Source of the DNA: Phoronis ovalis
Taxonomy: Eukaryota > Phoronida > Phoronidae
NCBI GenBank assembly: GCA_028565635.1
Contig: JAOXYB010065090.1
Span: forward strand, 1-10,325
Direction: 5' to 3'
DNA length: 10,325 nt
In this document: positions 7,023-10,325 of the stretch, piece by piece
How positions within the stretch are numbered: position 1 is the first letter of the stretch
Layout: each line of letters starts with the position of its first letter
Translations under genes and position numbers: made by a program
Notes under the pieces: generated by a model
The model's database searches: none
Seen by the model: only the letters and a program-made list of their open reading frames with translations
What the model was told of the DNA's origin: nothing

Positions 7023-7766
7023 CATTTCACCATAAATTAATACAGCTCTACCACAAATTTAATTAAATATTGAACAAAAATATAATTTCATTTCACTTTG
7101 ACATTCAAAGTAATTTAAGCAATTTTGGAAAAAATTGAATTTTTGTTATGGCATATAGCTATAAAATGATTTTATATATTAATATTTTCTAGTTTGTTTA
7201 GGCTAGTTAAAATCCAGTATTATTGTTCCACAATAGCTTAGTAGATTGCTGCATGTTTTACGAATACAGTAAATGTATAATATCCATTGCAATCTGAAAG
7301 GGTTGGTAGCTATATTGAGAGGTAGCATCAAAAATGGTATATAACCTGGTGTAGTCAGATTTTTTTTTAATGTGTTGCATCTTACATGGTCTTCGATAGT
7401 GTTAGCTTCATTACTTTATTTTTAAAATTGACTTATCAATACTAACAAATGAACAGAGTCGCAGTTTCTTGAAACTACTCTGTGCACGCACTCACATCTC
7501 TATCTGAGCATAATTATCTACAGTGGATTACTTTTATTGGAATTATGTAATATTGCACGGGCAATGTCAAAGTTGTGTGCTGCCGTGTATTTGTCAATTA
7601 GATTTTTTGTTGGAATGCTACACGTGGCAACTACAGAAATTAAAATTGCTGACTTGAAGGAGCATCCCTCTGTAACTAATAACAGTGTGGGTTAATTTTT
7701 CTTTTTTTTCTATACTTCAAAGACAGCAAGAGGTAGAGAATAGTACTTAAGGTGAGGCACTCCTGG

Positions 7767-7779
7767 AGGTCAAAGGTCA
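7767..7779 (+). promoter_or_regulatory. Perfect DR1 nuclear-receptor site AGGTCAAAGGTCA
   Basis: Two consensus AGGTCA half-sites lie in direct repeat with a 1 nt A spacer, the preferred site of HNF4, RXR and COUP-TF type receptors. It includes the monomer site AAAGGTCA. It is in the upstream ERR intron, so it might be an intronic enhancer site for cross-regulation by other receptors. That is inference from a 13 bp match only. Confidence 0.4.
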
Positions 7780-8031
7780 GATTGCTAAAACTGCCTAAAA
7801 CATAATAATTTCATCTTTTACAGTATCCTCCACAAAGATCATTCAGATTTAGTTAGGATATCTATATCATTTAAAAGATAATAATCATAAACGATTTGGG
7901 CATTGTGGTTTTACACATCTTGTTCCTCTTTTGCAATCTAATATTACATTCATATTTCTAACTACACTTTATACTTTCAGACACAAAATTGAATAATTTT
8001 CTGTTTTAAATAATTTATTCTATCTAGATTT

Positions 8032-8045
8032 TATATATATATATA
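8032..8045. repeat. TA dinucleotide microsatellite
   Basis: An uninterrupted run of alternating T and A of about 14 nt in the upstream intron. Confidence 0.9.
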
Positions 8046-8221
8046 CCTAGGTAAATGTTTGCAAGAACCTTAAAAACTGCTGCTATGAATATAAAAAAAC
8101 ATCTGGTCTAAATTTAGTAATTTTTCACTGTGCAGTTTCTACTTTTCAAAATGTAAAGTCATTTTCCATTGAAACATACATAGTTCTTGATCATTGCAAA
8201 AGCTGTATATGAAAATAAACA

Positions 8222-8229
8222 TGACGTCA
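8222..8229. promoter_or_regulatory. Full palindromic CRE, TGACGTCA
   Basis: A perfect cAMP-response/ATF element within ATGACGTCACC, in an otherwise CpG-poor intron. A chance 8 bp match is possible, but the retained central CpG makes it worth noting. Confidence 0.3.
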
Positions 8230-9483
8230 CCAAAGTCTCATTCACAGGATCTTCTACTTGTCAAACACTATCTTGGTAATTCTAGATGAGATTAAGATAG
8301 TAGATGCATATTTTACAAGAATTATATATCCTTCAAAGACATTAACTTCTAAATTTGTGAAAAAAATGCTAATACATGTGTGAACAGAGAATGATAGTTT
8401 TGCTAAGGTCAAGGACACGGACTGCAGACAGACATAGCAACAAGATGACCTCATAAAACTTTAAAACATTATTTTGCTATTGGCTCATTTTCAGCCCAGA
8501 CATCATAAATTAAGTTATCAGAGGGTGAAGGCAGGGACAAATATGCGTTATCATAAAAATAAATCAGTAAACAAGTCAACTTTAAATCATAATTCTTAAG
8601 TTTTAATTGAGTAATATTTTAGGCCCTGCATCTTTTATAGTCTTGTATCCCACTGCTCCATTATTAACTACTCAAAACAAGCCAACGTGTGCATGTAATC
8701 AAGTTCAGGTACACCATTATGATACATACAGTGTAAAAAAAGTCACTCAACCTAATGTATTTTAAACACCTGGCAATCCATTGATCATAACAAACATTTG
8801 GAATGTACTTTAAAAATAAATTAAAAGTTTTGTGCACTTCACTAGAGATGTGTTACACTGGTACATTATTTTGCACTCAAATTGTAAGTGCTGATACTGT
8901 ATTTTAAATTTTAGCTTATATTAGGTCATATTTAAATATGTTATAGCTTTATAATCAATTTTATATATTTCTATTTTCATTACCAAAAACTATTAATTCA
9001 TTAATGTTACTATTTTAAATGAAGAATTCAGCAGTAAAAATTGTCAACCAGCATTATATTAGCCTTCCTTTAAATTTATCCTTATATATTCTGTCGAGAG
9101 GCTAACAAATACCTTGAGGAAATAACAAATTGACAATGAAACAGAAGAAGAGTTTTTATGTTATTATCAAAACAATTTTGTTCCATGACCAAGATAACAA
9201 AATAACAGTGTGGAAGCAAAATGAAAAATTGAAAAGTTATGTACAAGATATGATTTGTTTACTGTTTTAATTTTGTCACTGTTGTGTGACATTATTGTGC
9301 CTTGACTCGTTTTCATCATATTGGCCAAGATTTATTTTTAGCTTACTGTAACCACAAACCACAAACCCCACATATAGATATGCTATTAATGGCACTATAC
9401 ATAATTTCTTTCCTGCAATCTGTTTTGTTATGTTTTAACTTCACTATTCAGCAATAAATTTATATTAAAAATTATTATTATTA

Positions 9484-9512
9484 TTTTATTCCCAAACATT
9501 TTGGGAATAAAA
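9484..9512. repeat. Perfect 13 bp hairpin, TTTTATTCCCAAA / TTTGGGAATAAAA
   Basis: The arms 9484-9496 and 9500-9512 are exact reverse complements around a 3 nt loop CAT. Both strands read AATAAA or TTTATT within the arms. No neighbouring gene explains it; it may be a remnant of a palindromic repeat. Confidence 0.75.
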
Positions 9513-9948
9513 GGATCCAATGCTCACATAGTGTCACATCATCATTTTGTTGTTCTAAGCCTTTATGGTGCTGGAAGTTCGTTCACACAATACTGTATAC
9601 TGGTGAGCACAATATCCCAAATTTTGTATTTAAACAAGTAATAGAAGTAATTAACATAAACATACTGCTATATGTTTCACATTATAATTCTGTATAATTA
9701 ACTATATAATTAACACACTTTTGGCATCAATTACAAAAATCGTTATAATTCAGATGCTGGATTCGCATTTTGTCTTTTAATGGTCTCTCTAGATTTGAAG
9801 GGTTTGAAAATTGTTGCCATCAAACTGAAGACACAGATAAGCATACCTTTTAGGGAAAATAATAATTAATGTACAAGACAAAGAGCTGTGTGCTTGGTTC
9901 CAAGACTAGGACGAGATGTCAATGTGGAAGACTGTGTTTTCAAAAACA

Positions 9949-10050
9949 TTTACCGTATTTTCTAAAATAATCACCCCCGGCCATTATTTAAAAACAAATT
10001 TCCAGGGTATGATTATTAGAGATGGGGGCGATTGATGATTATTATTTGTG
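9949..10050. repeat. Probable interspersed-repeat fragment with AATAATC-CCCCC palindromic blocks
   Basis: The block TTTACCGTATTTTCTAAAAT then AATCACCCCCGG is followed about 50 nt later by GATTATTAGAGATGGGGGCG and ATTGATGATTATTAT, which carries the same AATAATC/CCCCC words in reverse complement. It resembles, from memory, a dispersed CGTATTTTC...AATAATCGCCCCC repeat in several invertebrate genomes; I cannot name the family. Confidence 0.4.
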
Positions 10051-10197
10051 CTCTTTGAATATTTTTTCAAACCTGTTTTACAATGCGTAAAGACTTTTAG
10101 CTTATCAATAAATCATATTTAGCCGAACTTCTGTAGGTAATGCAAATATTTTGTGATTAAAAACAGTCAAGCACATTTATTTGGCCAACGTTAATCA

Positions 10198-10246
10198 GCG
10201 GAGTCAGCGGAGTGAACGGAGTGGCGGAGTGAACGGAGTGGCGGAG
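10198..10246. repeat. Minisatellite, 17 nt unit GGAGTGAACGGAGTGGC
   Basis: The sequence GCGGAGTCAGCGGAGTGAAC is followed by tandem GGAGTGGC and GGAGTGAAC blocks, about two full 17 nt units plus partial ones, all built on CGGAGTG. It is CpG-rich compared with its surroundings. Confidence 0.85.
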
Positions 10247-10325
10247 TAAAAAAGCGAATTAACGAAGTTAGATAAACACCTGAATATTTACACCAGATGA
10301 TTTTTTCTTCTTATGATTACTTTAT

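Larger units (their letters stand above)
5536..10325 (-). other. Upstream ERR intron, partial, more than 4.7 kb; no exon recognised
   Basis: Upstream of the second-finger exon the sequence is AT-rich and noncoding. The open frames at 5651-5839, 6407-6757, 6546-6761 and 8254-8454 have no recognisable domains. A first zinc finger exon (CEACKAFF type) was looked for and not seen. The stretch holds minisatellites (6591-6700, 6999-7022, 10198-10246), a TA run (8032-8045), scattered AGGTCA half-sites including a perfect DR1 at 7767, a CRE at 8222, a hairpin at 9484, and a repeat-like end from about 9950. Confidence 0.75.

Noticed and set aside
8402-8415. Exact ERR response element
   Set aside because: CTAAGGTCA and TCAAGGACA each differ by one base from TNAAGGTCA. 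No exact match was found in the window.
5536-10325. First zinc finger exon of ERR
   Set aside because: No reverse-complement match to CEACKAFFKR-type coding sequence was seen; it must be off the window.

Overview
The window is animal nuclear DNA. It is AT-rich, mostly intronic and CpG-poor, with spliceosomal GT-AG introns. It carries the 3' half of one gene on the minus strand: an estrogen-related receptor (ERR, nuclear receptor family NR3B). Five coding exons were joined by hand. They give the second zinc finger of the DNA-binding domain, the A-box/hinge, and a complete ligand-binding domain (LBD) ending in a classic ERR helix 12 (LFLEMLEANV, then stop). The protein is clearly ERR but has diverged from the vertebrate paralogues, so an invertebrate is likely; a mollusc or other lophotrochozoan is my guess, not a demonstration. 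The exon for the first zinc finger was not found and should lie beyond position 10325.

Layout from right to left, in the direction of transcription: 5536-10325 is the long intron upstream of the second-finger exon, holding only repeats and scattered nuclear-receptor half-sites. Then come the second-finger exon (5419-5535), the A-box/hinge exon (5072-5185), the exon for LBD helices 1-3 (4431-4715), a 1.46 kb intron with a tandem repeat and a long imperfect inverted repeat, the exon for helices 4-9 (2699-2971), a 632 nt intron mostly filled by a 475 bp terminal-inverted-repeat element, and the last exon (1825-2066). A poly(A) signal follows at 1790-1795. Positions 1-1760 are downstream flank or an alternative long 3' UTR, with a degenerate 120 nt tandem repeat.

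The most notable observation is in the helix 1-3 exon. Helix 3 is present twice, in tandem and in frame. Each copy ends at its own consensus 5' splice site (GGTACGT at 4557 and GGTATGT at 4431), exactly 126 nt apart and in the same phase. Using the first donor gives a normal-length ERR LBD. Using the second adds 42 residues with a second, altered helix 3. This looks like an alternative-5'-splice-site switch in the middle of the receptor's ligand/coactivator core. The 3' splice site of the same exon also has a nearby upstream duplicate that would lead to a stop codon.
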